Program-made: the position numbers and the translations under genes
Notes under the pieces: model-generated
The model's database searches: none
Seen by the model: only the letters and a program-made list of their open reading frames with translations
What the model was told of the DNA's origin: nothing
Part shown: positions 28,891 through 39,351 of the stretch, piece after piece
How the letters are laid out: the number at the start of each line of letters is the position of its first letter
How positions within the stretch are numbered: the stretch's first letter is position 1
Source: Arthrobacter sp. SPG23
Lineage (GTDB): Bacteria > Actinomycetota > Actinomycetes > Actinomycetales > Micrococcaceae
Direction of reading: 5' to 3'
Length of the DNA: 64,000 bases
Assembly: GCF_000876655.1 (NCBI RefSeq)
Contig: NZ_JYCN01000013.1
Location: forward strand, 95,340 to 159,339

Positions 28891-29145
28891 CTAGGAACGC
28901 CAGCGGGTGGTCATCAGGAAGCCGGCAATGGCAATGCCGAAGCCGGCCACGATGTTCCAGGATCCCCAGTCCCTGACCGGGAGGGCGCCTTCGCTGATGT
29001 AGAAGGTGATGATCCACAGCAGTCCGATGATCATCAGGCCGAACATGACGGGCTTAAACCAGACGGCGTTGGGCTTGTAGGCCTGTGATGCTGAAGCCGG
29101 CTTTTCCGCGGCGGCGGTCTTCTTTCGTGGCTTTGACTCGGGCAC
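28891..29145 (-). CDS. crgA: Cell division protein CrgA
   Basis: Small actinobacterial divisome membrane protein; 84 residues. A basic N-terminal tail (MPESKPRKKTAAAEKP) is followed by two membrane helices: PVMFGLMIIGLLWIITFYI and WNIVAGFGIAIAGFLMTTRW. The ending TTRWRS is typical of CrgA. CrgA helps localise FtsZ-linked cell-wall synthesis in mycobacteria and Streptomyces. It is divergent from the sortase gene, as in other actinobacteria. Confidence 0.95.
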   Translation of the reverse strand: MPESKPRKKTAAAEKPASASQAYKPNAVWFKPVMFGLMIIGLLWIITFYISEGALPVRDWGSWNIVAGFGIAIAGFLMTTRWRS

Positions 29146-29319
29146 AGGTCCTCCTGGTCGGGCTGAATCAGGGCGGAGCCTCCGGCTTGATATCCTGCAG
29201 GAAGGAACATGCCGGCGGGGTTGGCGCCCTGGTCAGGTCTGAAGTCTTACTAGCAGCCAATTCTAGCTGTAGTTCAGAACACACCGGCGCCAGCCCAGGC
29301 CGCCAATTGAGGAGACCAC

Positions 29320-30114
29320 GTGGTGTTGCTGGAGAAGGAGACCACCGCTGCCGTGCCGGCACGCGGCGTCGGGATTCTCCGCAAACTCGTCCAGATCGTT
29401 GGCGAGCTGCTGATCACGGTGGGTGTCATCCTGCTCCTGTTCGTTGCGTGGCAGCTTTGGTGGACCAACGTGGAGTCCGATGCGAAGCAGAGCGAGACCA
29501 TCCGGAATTTCGCCCAGGAACTGGGCGGGTCCCCGGCTCCCGCGCCATCCGATGCGCCGGGCCCCTCGACATCCGCGCCAGCCGACTACGGTCCGCCCAA
29601 GGTCGCCGAAGCGCCCGGACACGGCCAGACCATCGGCATCATGTACATCCCCCGTTTTGGCGCGGACTATACCCGGCCCATCGTGCAGGGAACCTCCACG
29701 GACGTCCTGGATACGCTGGGCCTGGGCCACTACAACGACACGGCGATGCCCGGGGCCACCGGCAACTTCGCCGTGGCCGGCCACCGCCAGACCCATGGAG
29801 CGGTCCTGGACAACATCCATACCCTGGTTCCCGGCGACAAAATCTACGTACAGACCAGGGACGGGTTCTATGTGTACGTCTTCCGGAACAACCAGATCGT
29901 GCTTCCGTCGGCCACGGATGTGCTGCTCCCCGTGCCCACCCAGCCCGCCGCCCGGCCCACGGAGGCCTACCTCACCATGACCAGCTGCAATCCGCGCTTC
30001 GGCTCGCAGGAACGCATCATTGCATACTCCCTGCTGGACCACTGGCAGCCCGCTTCGGCTGGACCACCGGCAGAAATCGCGGCCCAGGTGGCCAAGGCAC
30101 TCGGGAAGGGCTGA
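29320..30114 (+). CDS. Class E sortase
   Basis: Membrane-anchored cysteine transpeptidase that attaches secreted proteins to the cell wall; class E typically recognises LAXTG-type signals. A membrane helix lies at about 28-50 (ELLITVGVILLLFVAWQLWW), followed by a Pro/Ser-rich linker. The catalytic triad is visible: His in VAGHRQTHGA, Cys in YLTMTSCNPR and Arg in FGSQERII. 264 residues from GTG 29320, with a second GTG at 29323. GAGG lies just upstream. The small membrane protein gene follows after 4 bp. Confidence 0.94.
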   Translation: MVLLEKETTAAVPARGVGILRKLVQIVGELLITVGVILLLFVAWQLWWTNVESDAKQSETIRNFAQELGGSPAPAPSDAPGPSTSAPADYGPPKVAEAPGHGQTIGIMYIPRFGADYTRPIVQGTSTDVLDTLGLGHYNDTAMPGATGNFAVAGHRQTHGAVLDNIHTLVPGDKIYVQTRDGFYVYVFRNNQIVLPSATDVLLPVPTQPAARPTEAYLTMTSCNPRFGSQERIIAYSLLDHWQPASAGPPAEIAAQVAKALGKG

Positions 30115-30118
30115 CGCC

Positions 30119-30289
30119 ATGTACGGATGGATTTTCCGCCACCTGCCCGGGCCGCTGTGGTTCAGGATTGCCACGTCACTGGTGCTGCTGGCCGGAGTGC
30201 TGGTATTGATGGTTCAGTTCCTCTTCCCCTGGATGTCACAGTTCACCCAGGTCACCGACTCAACGATTGGTTTAGTAACTCGACAATGA
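30119..30289 (+). CDS. Small single-pass membrane protein
   Basis: A 56-residue protein, MYGWIFRHLPGPLWFRIATS, then a membrane helix (LVLLAGVLVLMVQFLFPWM), ending TDSTIGLVTRQ. It begins 4 bp after the sortase stop and overlaps the trpG/pabA start (ATGA), so it is translationally coupled. Similar small proteins occur at this position in related actinobacteria. Function unknown; a partner role for the sortase or divisome is only a guess. Confidence 0.82.
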   Translation: MYGWIFRHLPGPLWFRIATSLVLLAGVLVLMVQFLFPWMSQFTQVTDSTIGLVTRQ

Positions 30290-30927
30290 GCACCACCAAG
30301 ATCCTGGTCGTAGACAACTACGACAGCTTTGTTTACACCCTGGTGGGCTACCTCCAGGAGCTCGGCGCCGAAACGACGGTGGTCCGGAACGACGACGTCA
30401 CCCTCGCTGAGGCAATCGAGATGGCGGACGCGCGCGACGGCGTCCTCATCTCGCCGGGCCCCGGCACCCCTGCGGAAGCCGGCGTCTGCATTGACCTGAT
30501 CAAGTGGTGCGGCAGCCACGACAAGCCGATGTTCGGAGTCTGCCTGGGGCACCAGGCACTGGCTGAGGCCTACGGAGCCACTGTGACGCACGCTCCCGAG
30601 CTGATGCACGGCAAGACATCCCTCGTGGAGCATGAAGGAGCCAGCGTCTTCGCCGGACTTCCCTCCCCTGTCACCGCCACGCGGTACCACTCCCTGGCCG
30701 CTGTCCGCGAAACCATCCCGGACATCCTCGAGATCACAGCCCAGACGGCAAACGGCGTGATCATGGGCCTGCAGCACCGGACGGCACCGCTCTGCGGTGT
30801 GCAGTTCCACCCGGAGTCGGTCCTCACGGAGGGCGGTTACCAGATGCTGGGCAACTGGCTGGAATCCCTCGGCATGACCGGTGCAGCGGAGCGGGCCGCC
30901 AAACTCAGCCCGCTGATCCAGCACTAA
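30286..30927 (+). CDS. Glutamine amidotransferase (anthranilate/aminodeoxychorismate synthase component II)
   Basis: Class I amidotransferase that supplies ammonia for anthranilate or 4-amino-4-deoxychorismate synthesis. 213 residues from ATG 30286 (STTKILVVDNYDSFVYTLVG). The nucleophile elbow is MFGVCLGHQALAEAYG, and the His-Glu pair is GVQFHPESVLTEGG. No synthase component I is adjacent, so TrpG and PabA cannot be separated by context. The location between sortase and pknB is standard in actinobacteria. Confidence 0.92.
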   Translation: MSTTKILVVDNYDSFVYTLVGYLQELGAETTVVRNDDVTLAEAIEMADARDGVLISPGPGTPAEAGVCIDLIKWCGSHDKPMFGVCLGHQALAEAYGATVTHAPELMHGKTSLVEHEGASVFAGLPSPVTATRYHSLAAVRETIPDILEITAQTANGVIMGLQHRTAPLCGVQFHPESVLTEGGYQMLGNWLESLGMTGAAERAAKLSPLIQH

Positions 30928-30980
30928 CTGCCGGGCGCCCATTTTTCAGGCACCCGTTTAGAGGTGCCGGGGCGCGCCCG

Positions 30981-32885
30981 TTATCCCCGGTTCCGGCCCG
31001 TCTCAGTCGGCGTCGGCGTCGGCGTGGGGGTCGGCGTGGGACTCGGGCTGGGAGCCGGTGCCTTGGCAACGACAATGCTGATGGTCTTCCCCTGTTCAAC
31101 CAGGGCATTGACGGCGTCGCTCTGCTCTGTCACCTTGCCGGGTTCAACTTCGGAGTTCTCCACTTCCTTCACGTCGATCCCCAGGCCAAGGTTCTTGAGT
31201 GCCGTCTCCGCCTCCGCCCGGGGCAGACCCCGGAGTTCGGGCATGGCCACCTTGCCGGTGGACACCACGATTTCCACGGCGGTTCCGACGGCGACCGTCT
31301 CGCCCGGTGCCGGCTTGGTGGTGATCACGATTCCGGCGGGAACGGTGGCGCTGTTGGCCATGGTGGTCCCGGGGGCGCCGGCAAGGCCTATTTGGCGCAG
31401 GACATCCCGGGCCGCTGCTTCCGTCCGCCCGGGCAGGTTATCCGGGATTTTGACAGCGCTTGGACCGTCGGAGATGTTCAAGGTTATCTTCGATTCCGGC
31501 TCCATGGCCGTGCCGGCGGCCGGCACCGTGCCGATCGCCGTTCCCTTGGTGATGGTGTCGTGCGGCAGCCTGGTGATCTGCGGGCTCAGCCTGGCATTGT
31601 AGAGCCGCTGCAGCGCCTCCGACTCCGTGAGCGCGGATACGGCCGGCACCTCCACCTTCGCCACCGCAGGCGGCGGCTGGTTCATCATGTTGTAGAGCCA
31701 GAGGCCACCGCCAGCCAGCACCAGGAGGGTGAATATCACCAAAGTGGCAATCCACGTCCGACGGCGGGACTTCTGCCGCGGGGTACGTTCCCGTTCCGGC
31801 GGAAAGCCGAGGGGAAGATCGTTGGATTCCGAAGGCTCATATACCCGGGCGGGAATAGCCTGGTCGTCGCCTAGCGTGTCATGAAGGGGGCGGAGCCGGC
31901 CGCTTGGCGAATCGTCAAGGAAGCTTGCCCCGGTCAGCGAGTACGGCGCGGCGTGGGCCGTCCGTTCGCTGGCTGGCACGGTGTTGTTGGGATCCGTCGA
32001 TGCCTCGCCCGCCGCCACATCGGGCAAGGGGACACCATTGCGGGCTGCCCGGAGTGCCCGCTGGAATGCGGCGGCATCCTGGAAACGGTCTGCACGGTTC
32101 TTCTGCAAGGCCTTGGCCAGGACACTGTCCAGGGCATCTGACACTTCGTGGTTGAGGCTGCTGGCCGGTTCCGGAATCTCGCGCACGTGCTGGTAGGCCA
32201 CTGAAACGGGACTGTCGCCGATGAAAGGAGGCCGCCCTGTCAGCATCTCGTACAGCAGGCACGCCGCGGAATAGAGATCGCTGCGGGCGTCCACGGTTTC
32301 ACCGCGTGCCTGCTCCGGGGAGAGATACTGCGCCGTACCAACCACTGCCTGTGTCTGCGTCATGGTGGCGGACGAGTCGGCCATGGCCCGGGCAATCCCG
32401 AAATCCATCACCTTGATGGTGTCCGAATTATCGCAGAACATCACGTTGGCCGGCTTGATGTCCCGGTGCACGATTCCGGCCCTGTGGCTGTACTCGAGGG
32501 CGGACAGCACACCCAGGGTGAAGTCGATGGCATGGTCGATGCTGACTTCCTTCGCGCGGATGAGGTCCCTCAGGGTCTTCCCGGACACGAACTCCATCAC
32601 GATGTACGGCACCCGGACAGTGTCCTCGGGGCCGCCGGGCACGGCATGGTCCCCGGTGTCGTAAATGGCGACGATCGAAGGATGGTTCAACGCCGCCACG
32701 GCCTGGGCCTCGCGTTTGAAGCGTGCCTGGAACTGCGGATCACGGGCAAGGTCCGGCCGCAGCAACTTGATGGCCACGGTCCGGCCCAGCCGGGTGTCAA
32801 CGCCGCGGTGGACGTCCGCCATGCCGCCACGGCCGATCAGCTCACCGAGTTCGTACCGTCCGTTGAGGACGCGCTGGGTATTCAC
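30981..32885 (-). CDS. pknB: Serine/threonine protein kinase PknB with PASTA domains
   Basis: Membrane receptor-like kinase that senses peptidoglycan fragments or lipid II and controls growth and division. Kinase domain: GRGGMADVHRG, catalytic HRDIKPANVMF, DFGIARA and GTAQYLSPEQARGE. A membrane helix lies near the middle (WIATLVIFTLLVLAGGGLWL). Three PASTA repeats follow, then a low-complexity tail of Pro-Thr repeats. I choose GTG 32885 (NTQRVLNGRYELGELIGRGG) with AGAGGA upstream. GTG 32933 would add 16 residues and lie 8 bp from pknA. Confidence 0.96.
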   Translation of the reverse strand: MNTQRVLNGRYELGELIGRGGMADVHRGVDTRLGRTVAIKLLRPDLARDPQFQARFKREAQAVAALNHPSIVAIYDTGDHAVPGGPEDTVRVPYIVMEFVSGKTLRDLIRAKEVSIDHAIDFTLGVLSALEYSHRAGIVHRDIKPANVMFCDNSDTIKVMDFGIARAMADSSATMTQTQAVVGTAQYLSPEQARGETVDARSDLYSAACLLYEMLTGRPPFIGDSPVSVAYQHVREIPEPASSLNHEVSDALDSVLAKALQKNRADRFQDAAAFQRALRAARNGVPLPDVAAGEASTDPNNTVPASERTAHAAPYSLTGASFLDDSPSGRLRPLHDTLGDDQAIPARVYEPSESNDLPLGFPPERERTPRQKSRRRTWIATLVIFTLLVLAGGGLWLYNMMNQPPPAVAKVEVPAVSALTESEALQRLYNARLSPQITRLPHDTITKGTAIGTVPAAGTAMEPESKITLNISDGPSAVKIPDNLPGRTEAAARDVLRQIGLAGAPGTTMANSATVPAGIVITTKPAPGETVAVGTAVEIVVSTGKVAMPELRGLPRAEAETALKNLGLGIDVKEVENSEVEPGKVTEQSDAVNALVEQGKTISIVVAKAPAPSPSPTPTPTPTPTPTETGRNRG

Positions 32886-32941
32886 TGGGAGGCTGTCCTC
32901 TCTGTGCGACGGGAGACGGGGTGAGTTCGGCACGGTACGCG

Positions 32942-34777
32942 TTAGTTCGTCGTCGACGTGCTCGGGGTGGGCGCGGGTTCAGCGGCGAGGTGGTAGGTCA
33001 CCACGGATCCGGCGGGCACCTTTTGTCCTGCGCCCGGCTCGGAACTGACGAAGGTCCCGGCTTTTTGTCCGGTGCTGCCGGGTACGTCCGCTCCCTTGAC
33101 CCACCGGAGCCCGGCGGCTTCGATCGCCTTCTGCGTCTGGGCCTCGGTGCTGCCAACGCCAATCGCGGGCACTGACGACTCCTGAACAGGTTCCGGTCCC
33201 TTGGAATAGGTGACCGTGATGGTTTCCCCGGGGTTTACGGGGCCGGACGGCTCAATATTGGTGACCGTTCCCTCCGCCGCGTCGCTGAAGACCGGGTCGC
33301 CCTTGACTGTCAGCCCCATGCCGACGAGCTGGCTGCGGACTGTGTTGTACGGCTGGCCCAGATAGGCGTCCGGGATCAGGTTGATGGTCTCCGGAGTCGA
33401 CTGCGTGGGAGTGGGCGTCGGGCTCGCGCTGGAGGGTGTGGGGCTGGCCGAACGGGACGTCGGCGAGGCGCTGGTGGTGCTGGGCCTGGCGCTGGTGGAC
33501 GTTGCCGAAGACTCGGCCGGGCCGGACGGAGAGAAAATGCCAGCCTGGGTAAGCAGGAGACCCACCAGTGCGAAGAGGACGAGCACGATGAGGGCGATGA
33601 GCGGCCACGTCCAGGGGCTGCGGCCCTTGCGCTCCGGCTCGTCCACCGGTTCGTCGTACCGGTCCTGCTCTTCTTCCTGGTCCCAGCTGCGTTGCGCAGC
33701 CAGTGCGTCAGCGCGCGACAGTGTGCTGTGCGGACCCGTGGCCCCGGCAGCGGCTGCACCCGCCGCAAGCCCAGCCGCCGCGCCGGCACCCGCAGCGCCG
33801 ACCACCGGAAGTGCGGAAGTCGCCGTCGTCGATTTGTCCTTTTCGGGTGATTCAATGACGCCGGTGGCGGCGGTGGGAATGTCCACCGGCGCGGTGATCG
33901 GTCCCGTGGCCGCTTCGAAAAGCAGCATTCCGGGAACTGCGGCGTGAGCTGTGGCGATGTCACCGTTGCGGATGGCTTCCGCTGCCTCGGACAGCTTGAT
34001 GGCGTTGGCCGGGCGGTTCTTGGGATCCTTGGCGAGCATGGACATCAGGAGTGCCCGCACCGGCGTCGGCAGTGTTTCCGGAAGAGGCGGCGGTGCATCA
34101 TTGACCTGGGCAAGCGCAATGGCAATCTGCGATTCACCGGAGAACGGACGGTGCCCCGTGAGGCACTCATAGCCGATAACGCCGAGCGAGTAGATGTCCG
34201 AGGCACCGGTGGCGGTCTGGCCGGTGGCCTGTTCCGGTGCGAGGTACTGGGCAGTGCCCATCACCTGCCCGGTCTGCGTCAGCGGAACCTGGTCCGCGAG
34301 CCGGGCGATGCCGAAGTCGGTGACTTTGACACGGCCGTCCGGGGTGATCAGCAGGTTCCCGGGTTTGATGTCGCGGTGCACCAGCCCCTGGGAGTGGGCC
34401 ACCGACAGGGCACGGGCGGTCTGGGCGATCATGGACAGCGTACGGTCCGGTGAAAGGACCTGTTCGTGCTCAATGATGCTGCTCAGGGGCTGGCCCGGGA
34501 CCAGCTCCATGACGAGGTACGCCGATCCCTCTTCTTCGCCGTAGTCAAAGACGTTGGCAATGCCCACATGGTTCAGCAGCGCCGTGTGGCGCGCCTCGGC
34601 ACGGAAGCGCTGGAGGAACCCGGGATCGCCCGTGTACTCCTCTTTGAGCACCTTGATGGCGACAATCCGGCCAAGGATAAGGTCCTTGGCCTTCCAGACT
34701 TCTCCCATCCCGCCAATCGCAATACGCGTGGTCAGCTGGAATCTCCCGCCGAGTGTGATCCCTGATGTAGGCCTCAC
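32942..34777 (-). CDS. pknA: Serine/threonine protein kinase PknA-like
   Basis: 611-residue kinase. The N-terminal domain has [34 protein letters not shown] and [14 protein letters not shown]. An Ala-rich juxtamembrane region is followed by one membrane helix ([20 protein letters not shown]), a Ser/Thr/Pro-rich linker and about two PASTA-like repeats. Mycobacterial PknA lacks PASTA repeats, so this longer form is typical of Micrococcales. Its start overlaps the pbpA stop by 4 bp. Confidence 0.94.
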   Translation of the reverse strand: MRPTSGITLGGRFQLTTRIAIGGMGEVWKAKDLILGRIVAIKVLKEEYTGDPGFLQRFRAEARHTALLNHVGIANVFDYGEEEGSAYLVMELVPGQPLSSIIEHEQVLSPDRTLSMIAQTARALSVAHSQGLVHRDIKPGNLLITPDGRVKVTDFGIARLADQVPLTQTGQVMGTAQYLAPEQATGQTATGASDIYSLGVIGYECLTGHRPFSGESQIAIALAQVNDAPPPLPETLPTPVRALLMSMLAKDPKNRPANAIKLSEAAEAIRNGDIATAHAAVPGMLLFEAATGPITAPVDIPTAATGVIESPEKDKSTTATSALPVVGAAGAGAAAGLAAGAAAAGATGPHSTLSRADALAAQRSWDQEEEQDRYDEPVDEPERKGRSPWTWPLIALIVLVLFALVGLLLTQAGIFSPSGPAESSATSTSARPSTTSASPTSRSASPTPSSASPTPTPTQSTPETINLIPDAYLGQPYNTVRSQLVGMGLTVKGDPVFSDAAEGTVTNIEPSGPVNPGETITVTYSKGPEPVQESSVPAIGVGSTEAQTQKAIEAAGLRWVKGADVPGSTGQKAGTFVSSEPGAGQKVPAGSVVTYHLAAEPAPTPSTSTTN

Positions 34778-36234
34778 TTATTCAACACCGCCTCAAAAAT
34801 CTTCTTCGCGTTCGGACTGGTTAGCTGTGCACCGGTGGTGATGTCCACGCCCTGCATGACGATGGTCACCGACACCTGAGGGTCGTTGGCCGGGGCGAAC
34901 CCGGTAAACCATGAATTGTTCAAGCCGTCGGTTCCAAGCTCTGCAGTGCCGGTCTTGCCGGCCACCTGGACGCCCGGTACGGCGGCCCCGCGGCCGATGC
35001 CTTCACTGACCACACTGGTCATCCACTCGGTGATCTGCCGGGAAATTTCCGGGCTGGTGGATGTCCGGAGGACTTCGGGTTTCGGTTCGCTGATAACGCG
35101 CAGGTCCGGGGACCGTACCGTTTTGATCAGGTTGGGCCTCATCTGGACTCCTCCGTTGGCAATGGCTGACGTCATCAGCGCAATCTGCAGCGGAGTGGCA
35201 CGGACATCGCGCTGGCCAATGGCGGACTGGGCGAGGCCGGCCGGGTCCAGCTCCTCCTCCGGGAAGGCCTTCTTGGCGTAATCCAGTTTCAGCTGGTCGC
35301 CCAGGTCCTCGCCGAAACCGAACTTCGCGGCCTGGTCGGCGATTGCCTTCTGGCCCAGGTCCCGGGCAATGGACGCGAACGGGGTGTTGCAGGACTGCTG
35401 AAGGGCGAACGCGAAGCTGGCCGTGTTCTGGGTATAGCAGTTGCCGCCGGCGTAGTTGGGCAGCTTGTACTGGATGCCGGGGAAGCTCATCTCGGCGGGG
35501 TTGGGCAGCTCACTGTCCTTGTTGTACTTGCCTGAGCTGAGCGCCGCGGCGGTATCCACGAGTTTGAAGACCGAACCCGGCGCCAGGAGTGCACCGGTGG
35601 GCCCGCTGACATTCGGGTTCAGGTTGATCCCCGGGACCTTGTTCAGCTCGTTGAAATTCGCAGCCTCGGCATTCGCGTCCTGGGTTGCGATCAGGTTGGG
35701 ATCGTAGGACGGCTTGGAGACCGTGGCCAGGATGTCACCCGTTTTCGGGTTCGTGACCACGATCGAGCCGCGCTGGCCGTCCGGAATGAGGTCGTAGGCG
35801 AGCTTTTGGATCGCAGGGTCCAGCGTAAGTTCCACCGAGGCGCCCTTCGGCTGGTTGCCGAGGAACAGCTGGCCCACGCGGTCCAGGAAGAGCTGGTCCG
35901 AGCTGCCGGCGAGCTGCTCGTTGAGGGCACTTTCCAGGCCTGTGACGCCGTAGTTCTTGGAAAAGTACCCCGTGATGCCGGCGTACAGTTCGGGCTCCGT
36001 GTAGGTGCGCTGGAACTTACAGCTTTCGGTGGCGGCAACGGACTGCGCGACGGGTTTTCCGCCGACGATGATGGCTCCGCGGTCGTTGCAGTAGTTCTGC
36101 AGGATGGCGCGCTTGTTCCAGGGGTTTGCCTGCAGTTCGTCGGCACCCACCACCTGCACATAGCTGAGGGCGCCGAAGATCAGCGCGAACATGGCCACGG
36201 CGGCGATCCATGAATTCCGAATGGCGTGGTTCAC
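34774..36234 (-). CDS. pbpA: Penicillin-binding protein 2 (PbpA, class B transpeptidase)
   Basis: Cross-links peptidoglycan outside the membrane. 486 residues with an N-terminal anchor ([20 protein letters not shown]). The transpeptidase motifs are SxxK in APGSVFKL, SxN-type SCN in QQSCNTPF and KTG in [11 protein letters not shown]. It works as a pair with the SEDS protein RodA directly upstream and overlaps both neighbours by 4 bp, so the operon is tightly coupled. Confidence 0.96.
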   Translation of the reverse strand: MNHAIRNSWIAAVAMFALIFGALSYVQVVGADELQANPWNKRAILQNYCNDRGAIIVGGKPVAQSVAATESCKFQRTYTEPELYAGITGYFSKNYGVTGLESALNEQLAGSSDQLFLDRVGQLFLGNQPKGASVELTLDPAIQKLAYDLIPDGQRGSIVVTNPKTGDILATVSKPSYDPNLIATQDANAEAANFNELNKVPGINLNPNVSGPTGALLAPGSVFKLVDTAAALSSGKYNKDSELPNPAEMSFPGIQYKLPNYAGGNCYTQNTASFAFALQQSCNTPFASIARDLGQKAIADQAAKFGFGEDLGDQLKLDYAKKAFPEEELDPAGLAQSAIGQRDVRATPLQIALMTSAIANGGVQMRPNLIKTVRSPDLRVISEPKPEVLRTSTSPEISRQITEWMTSVVSEGIGRGAAVPGVQVAGKTGTAELGTDGLNNSWFTGFAPANDPQVSVTIVMQGVDITTGAQLTSPNAKKIFEAVLNK

Positions 36235-37691
36235 AGCTGTTTCACCGCTTCAGTTGGCGCGTCGGGATGGGTGGAAGAGGGCTGCCGGCCGGGCTGTTTG
36301 GCCGGGCGCGGCGGGGAGGGCGGAACAGGCTTCTCCTCGGCGGGCGCGGCGCCCTGCGGCATGGGCGTGGTATCCACCGGGCCACGGGCGGCGTGCGAAA
36401 TCATCAGCAACAGCCCCACGATGATCCAGTTGGCCAGCAGCGAGGATCCGCCGGCAGCCAGGAAGGGTGTGGTGAGTCCGGTCAGCGGGATCAGTCGCGT
36501 CACGCCGCCAATCACCACGAAACACTGAAGCGCGATGGCGAACGACAGGCCGCAGGCCAGCAGCTTTCCGAAGGCATCCCGTGTTCCCAGGGCCGCCCGG
36601 AACCCGCGCGTGAACAGCAGGAGGTACATCAGGACGATCGCGAAGAGCCCGATCAGGCCGAGTTCCTCGCCGAACGAAGCGATGATCATGTCGCTGTTGG
36701 CAAACGGGACCAGGTTCGGGCGCCCCTGGCCAAGGCCGGTGCCCACGAGGCCGCCGTTGGCCATGCCAAACAGTCCTTCCACAATCTGGAAGCTACCGCC
36801 GAACTGCCGCCCGTACACCTCGTCCGTAAAGGCGTTCAGCCACCCGTCGATGCGGAGGCCGACGTGTGAGAAGACCTTGGAGGCCACATATCCGCCGCCC
36901 AGGATCAGGGCCACACCGATCACTACCCAGCTGATCCGGCTCGTGGCCACGTAGATCATCACAATGAAGAGGCCGAAGAACAGTACGGAGGAACCGAGGT
37001 CCCGCTGGAAGATCAGCACTCCGATGCTCACCAGCCAGGCGGTGATCATCGGGCCCATGTCCTTGACCCGGGGGAACTGCAACGGGCCCAGTTTGCGGCC
37101 TGCGAGGAGAATCAGGTCCCGGTTGGAGGAAAGATACCCCGCGAAGAATATGGCCAACGTAATCTTGGCGATCTCGCCCGGCTGGAAGGTCATGGGGCCC
37201 AGCTTGATCCAGACACGGGCACCGAGGATTTCACCAGCGGAAATGCCCGGGATCAGCGGCAGGATCAGCAGGAGTGCACTGGCGGCCAGGGAAATGAACG
37301 TAAACCGCCGGAGAATCCGGTGGTCTTTGAGGAACCAGATGACCGCGATGGCCACGGCCATGGCAATCAGGGTCCAGCGGAGCTGGTTGTTGCCTGTGTC
37401 GTCCCCCGGGGCATCCAGCCGGTGGATCATGGCCAGGCCCAGGCCGTTAAGGGCCACAACCAGCGGAAGTATAACCGGATCGGCATATTTTGCCCGGACG
37501 CGCAGCACGACGTGGAAGACCAGGGCGGCGGCAGCGAGAAGGCTGGACTGGAACCAGAAATCCTGGTCAAATGCTTTTTCCTGGTCCACGCCCACCAGGG
37601 CATTGGCGCCGATGCCCACGGCAAGGGCAAGGATCAGGAGCGCCAGTTCGGTGTTCCTGCGCGGCTTGGGGGTGGCCTCAATCTGTGTCAC
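36231..37691 (-). CDS. rodA: SEDS-family peptidoglycan glycosyltransferase RodA/FtsW
   Basis: Polymerises lipid II into glycan strands. 486 residues from GTG 37691 (TQIEATPKPRRNTELAL), whose start overlaps the pstP stop. About ten to twelve membrane helices are present. Conserved SEDS segments include LGARVWIKLGPMTFQPGEIAKI, FQRDLGSSVLFFGLF and GTGLGQGRPNLVPFANSDMI. The cytoplasmic tail is Pro-rich. The longer upstream frame runs inside pstP and is rejected. Confidence 0.95.
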   Translation of the reverse strand: MTQIEATPKPRRNTELALLILALAVGIGANALVGVDQEKAFDQDFWFQSSLLAAAALVFHVVLRVRAKYADPVILPLVVALNGLGLAMIHRLDAPGDDTGNNQLRWTLIAMAVAIAVIWFLKDHRILRRFTFISLAASALLLILPLIPGISAGEILGARVWIKLGPMTFQPGEIAKITLAIFFAGYLSSNRDLILLAGRKLGPLQFPRVKDMGPMITAWLVSIGVLIFQRDLGSSVLFFGLFIVMIYVATSRISWVVIGVALILGGGYVASKVFSHVGLRIDGWLNAFTDEVYGRQFGGSFQIVEGLFGMANGGLVGTGLGQGRPNLVPFANSDMIIASFGEELGLIGLFAIVLMYLLLFTRGFRAALGTRDAFGKLLACGLSFAIALQCFVVIGGVTRLIPLTGLTTPFLAAGGSSLLANWIIVGLLLMISHAARGPVDTTPMPQGAAPAEEKPVPPSPPRPAKQPGRQPSSTHPDAPTEAVKQL

Positions 37692-39349
37692 TTGGCCTCC
37701 TCGCAAGGGTTGGTGGACGGGCGGGGGGTTGCGGACTGCGTTGCCTTTCCGGGCGGCGCCGTGCCGCTTGGCGCCGGCGCGGCGCCCGAGGCGGACGGGG
37801 AGGCAGCGGTGGGCGTGGCTGACGCGCTGGCGCACTCCTCCGCCGGCGACGTCGTTCCGGTGAGATCGAGGTTTTTGACGATCCGCTGCGCATCGTAAAG
37901 GTCGCGGGCCGGGACGGTCTGGCGGACCCGCTGCTGCGAGAACTCCGGAAGATCGGACATGCGGATGTCCGTTACCGTCTCCAGCGTTGAGAGCTGAATT
38001 GGCCCCAGCCGCTGGGACACGCCGTTATAGATGGCCACCCGCGAATCGTATTCGCCGATGTAGTAGCGCGTTTGCGTCCAGGCATAGCCGAGCCACAGCC
38101 CGACGCTCAGGATGACGAGGAGAGCCGCCGCGGTGGCGATTGTCACCCAGCGGCGCGGCTTGGCGGCCGGCTTGTACTCGTCCGTTTCCTCGCGGTCCTG
38201 CTCCGATTTGTGGGTGAGGACGGTCGCGGCGCGTCGCGCGACAGTCCGGCCGGCAATCGTTGGAATGGACCCCGACTCGGCGGCGGCGGCGGCTGCGCCG
38301 ACGAGCTCATGCGGACGCATGGAAAGTTCCTCACGGAGGACGGCGGCAGAGAGGTGCTCGCCCAGATGCGGGTCCGTGCTGGTGGTGGGCTCAGTGGCCT
38401 TGGATGCCGGACCGGTGCCGGCGTCTTCGCCGCGGGTGTCGCTGCCGCTCGCGTCGTCGGCAGGTTTTGCTTTAGGCTCCGGGTTCGGCTGGGCCGTTGC
38501 CAGGGCGGCCGCCTTGGTGACGTCCTCGGCGGCGGCCGGCGGCTGCACGATCTCGACAGCAGCGGTGCGGATGTCGTCGGGGGTCTGCTCGGCGATTTCA
38601 AGCATGACCACCGTGACGTTGTCCGGCGCTCCGGCTTCGAGGGTGAGATCCACCAGCGTTTCGACGCACTCGCGCAGATCCTTGGTTTCGCGGACGGTGC
38701 GCTCCACGACGTGTCCGGCAACGTAGTTCAGGCCGTCGGAGCAGAGTAGCCACCGCTCGCCGGGTTCGACGTCGAGGGTGGCGAGGTCCAGTTCGGGGCT
38801 GGCGTCGACGTCGCCCAGGACGCGCATGAGGACATTCTTGTGCGGATGGGTTTCCGCTTCCTCAGGGCGCAGCCGGCCTTCGTCGATGAGCCTTTGGACG
38901 AAGGTGTGGTCGACGCTGATCTGCTTGAATTCGCCATTGCGCAGCCGGTATGCCCGGGAGTCGCCGATATGGGCGAAGTGCAGTTTGCCTTCGGCGAGGA
39001 GGAGTGCCGTGACGGTGGTCCCCATGCCGGCGAGCTTGGGATTGATGTGGACCAGTTCGGACAGGAGGGAATTTGCGGTCTGGATCTCGTCCGCCAGGAC
39101 GGTGCCGGCATCGCCGTCGTAATTTCCGTGGTCCAGGTGGAGCATATCCAGGACGGTCGCCGCTGAAGCAACGTCACCTCCGGCATGGCCACCCATGCCG
39201 TCCGCCACGATGGCCAGGTGCCGGCCGACGTAAGCGGAGTCGTCGTTTTTGGCTCGGATTCGTCCCACATCTGAGCGGGCGGCGTAGCGCATGATGAGCG
39301 GCCGCGTCGGGGTGGAGCCCTTGTCGGCGGGAGTTTCCGGGACGGCCAC
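37688..39349 (-). CDS. pstP: PP2C-family Ser/Thr phosphatase PstP
   Basis: Reverses phosphorylation by the operon's kinases. 553 residues. The metal-dependent phosphatase core (about 20-245) shows RSDVGRIRAKNDDSAYV, VADGMGGHAGGDVAS, HIGDSRAYRLR and LCSDGL. A long linker leads to one membrane helix (WVTIATAAALLVILSVGLWL) and an extracellular segment ending in Ser/Ala/Pro-rich sequence. It is the third gene of the fhaA-fhaB-pstP-rodA-pbpA-pknA-pknB unit. Confidence 0.95.
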   Translation of the reverse strand: MAVPETPADKGSTPTRPLIMRYAARSDVGRIRAKNDDSAYVGRHLAIVADGMGGHAGGDVASAATVLDMLHLDHGNYDGDAGTVLADEIQTANSLLSELVHINPKLAGMGTTVTALLLAEGKLHFAHIGDSRAYRLRNGEFKQISVDHTFVQRLIDEGRLRPEEAETHPHKNVLMRVLGDVDASPELDLATLDVEPGERWLLCSDGLNYVAGHVVERTVRETKDLRECVETLVDLTLEAGAPDNVTVVMLEIAEQTPDDIRTAAVEIVQPPAAAEDVTKAAALATAQPNPEPKAKPADDASGSDTRGEDAGTGPASKATEPTTSTDPHLGEHLSAAVLREELSMRPHELVGAAAAAAESGSIPTIAGRTVARRAATVLTHKSEQDREETDEYKPAAKPRRWVTIATAAALLVILSVGLWLGYAWTQTRYYIGEYDSRVAIYNGVSQRLGPIQLSTLETVTDIRMSDLPEFSQQRVRQTVPARDLYDAQRIVKNLDLTGTTSPAEECASASATPTAASPSASGAAPAPSGTAPPGKATQSATPRPSTNPCEEAK

Positions 39350-39351
39350 GG

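Noticed and set aside
29085..30209. 374-codon plus-strand frame over the sortase gene
   Set aside because: It overlaps sortase E in another frame. The sortase frame has the catalytic His, Cys and Arg and a membrane anchor, while this frame is Arg/Pro/Gly-rich noise.
31000..31060. Proline-threonine repeat as a DNA repeat element
   Set aside because: It is the low-complexity C-terminal tail of PknB, common in secreted parts of actinobacterial kinases.
37692..37835. Longer RodA start extending 48 codons upstream
   Set aside because: The extension lies inside pstP in another frame and is Arg-rich with no conservation; the GTG at 37691 overlaps the pstP stop, as expected for coupling.
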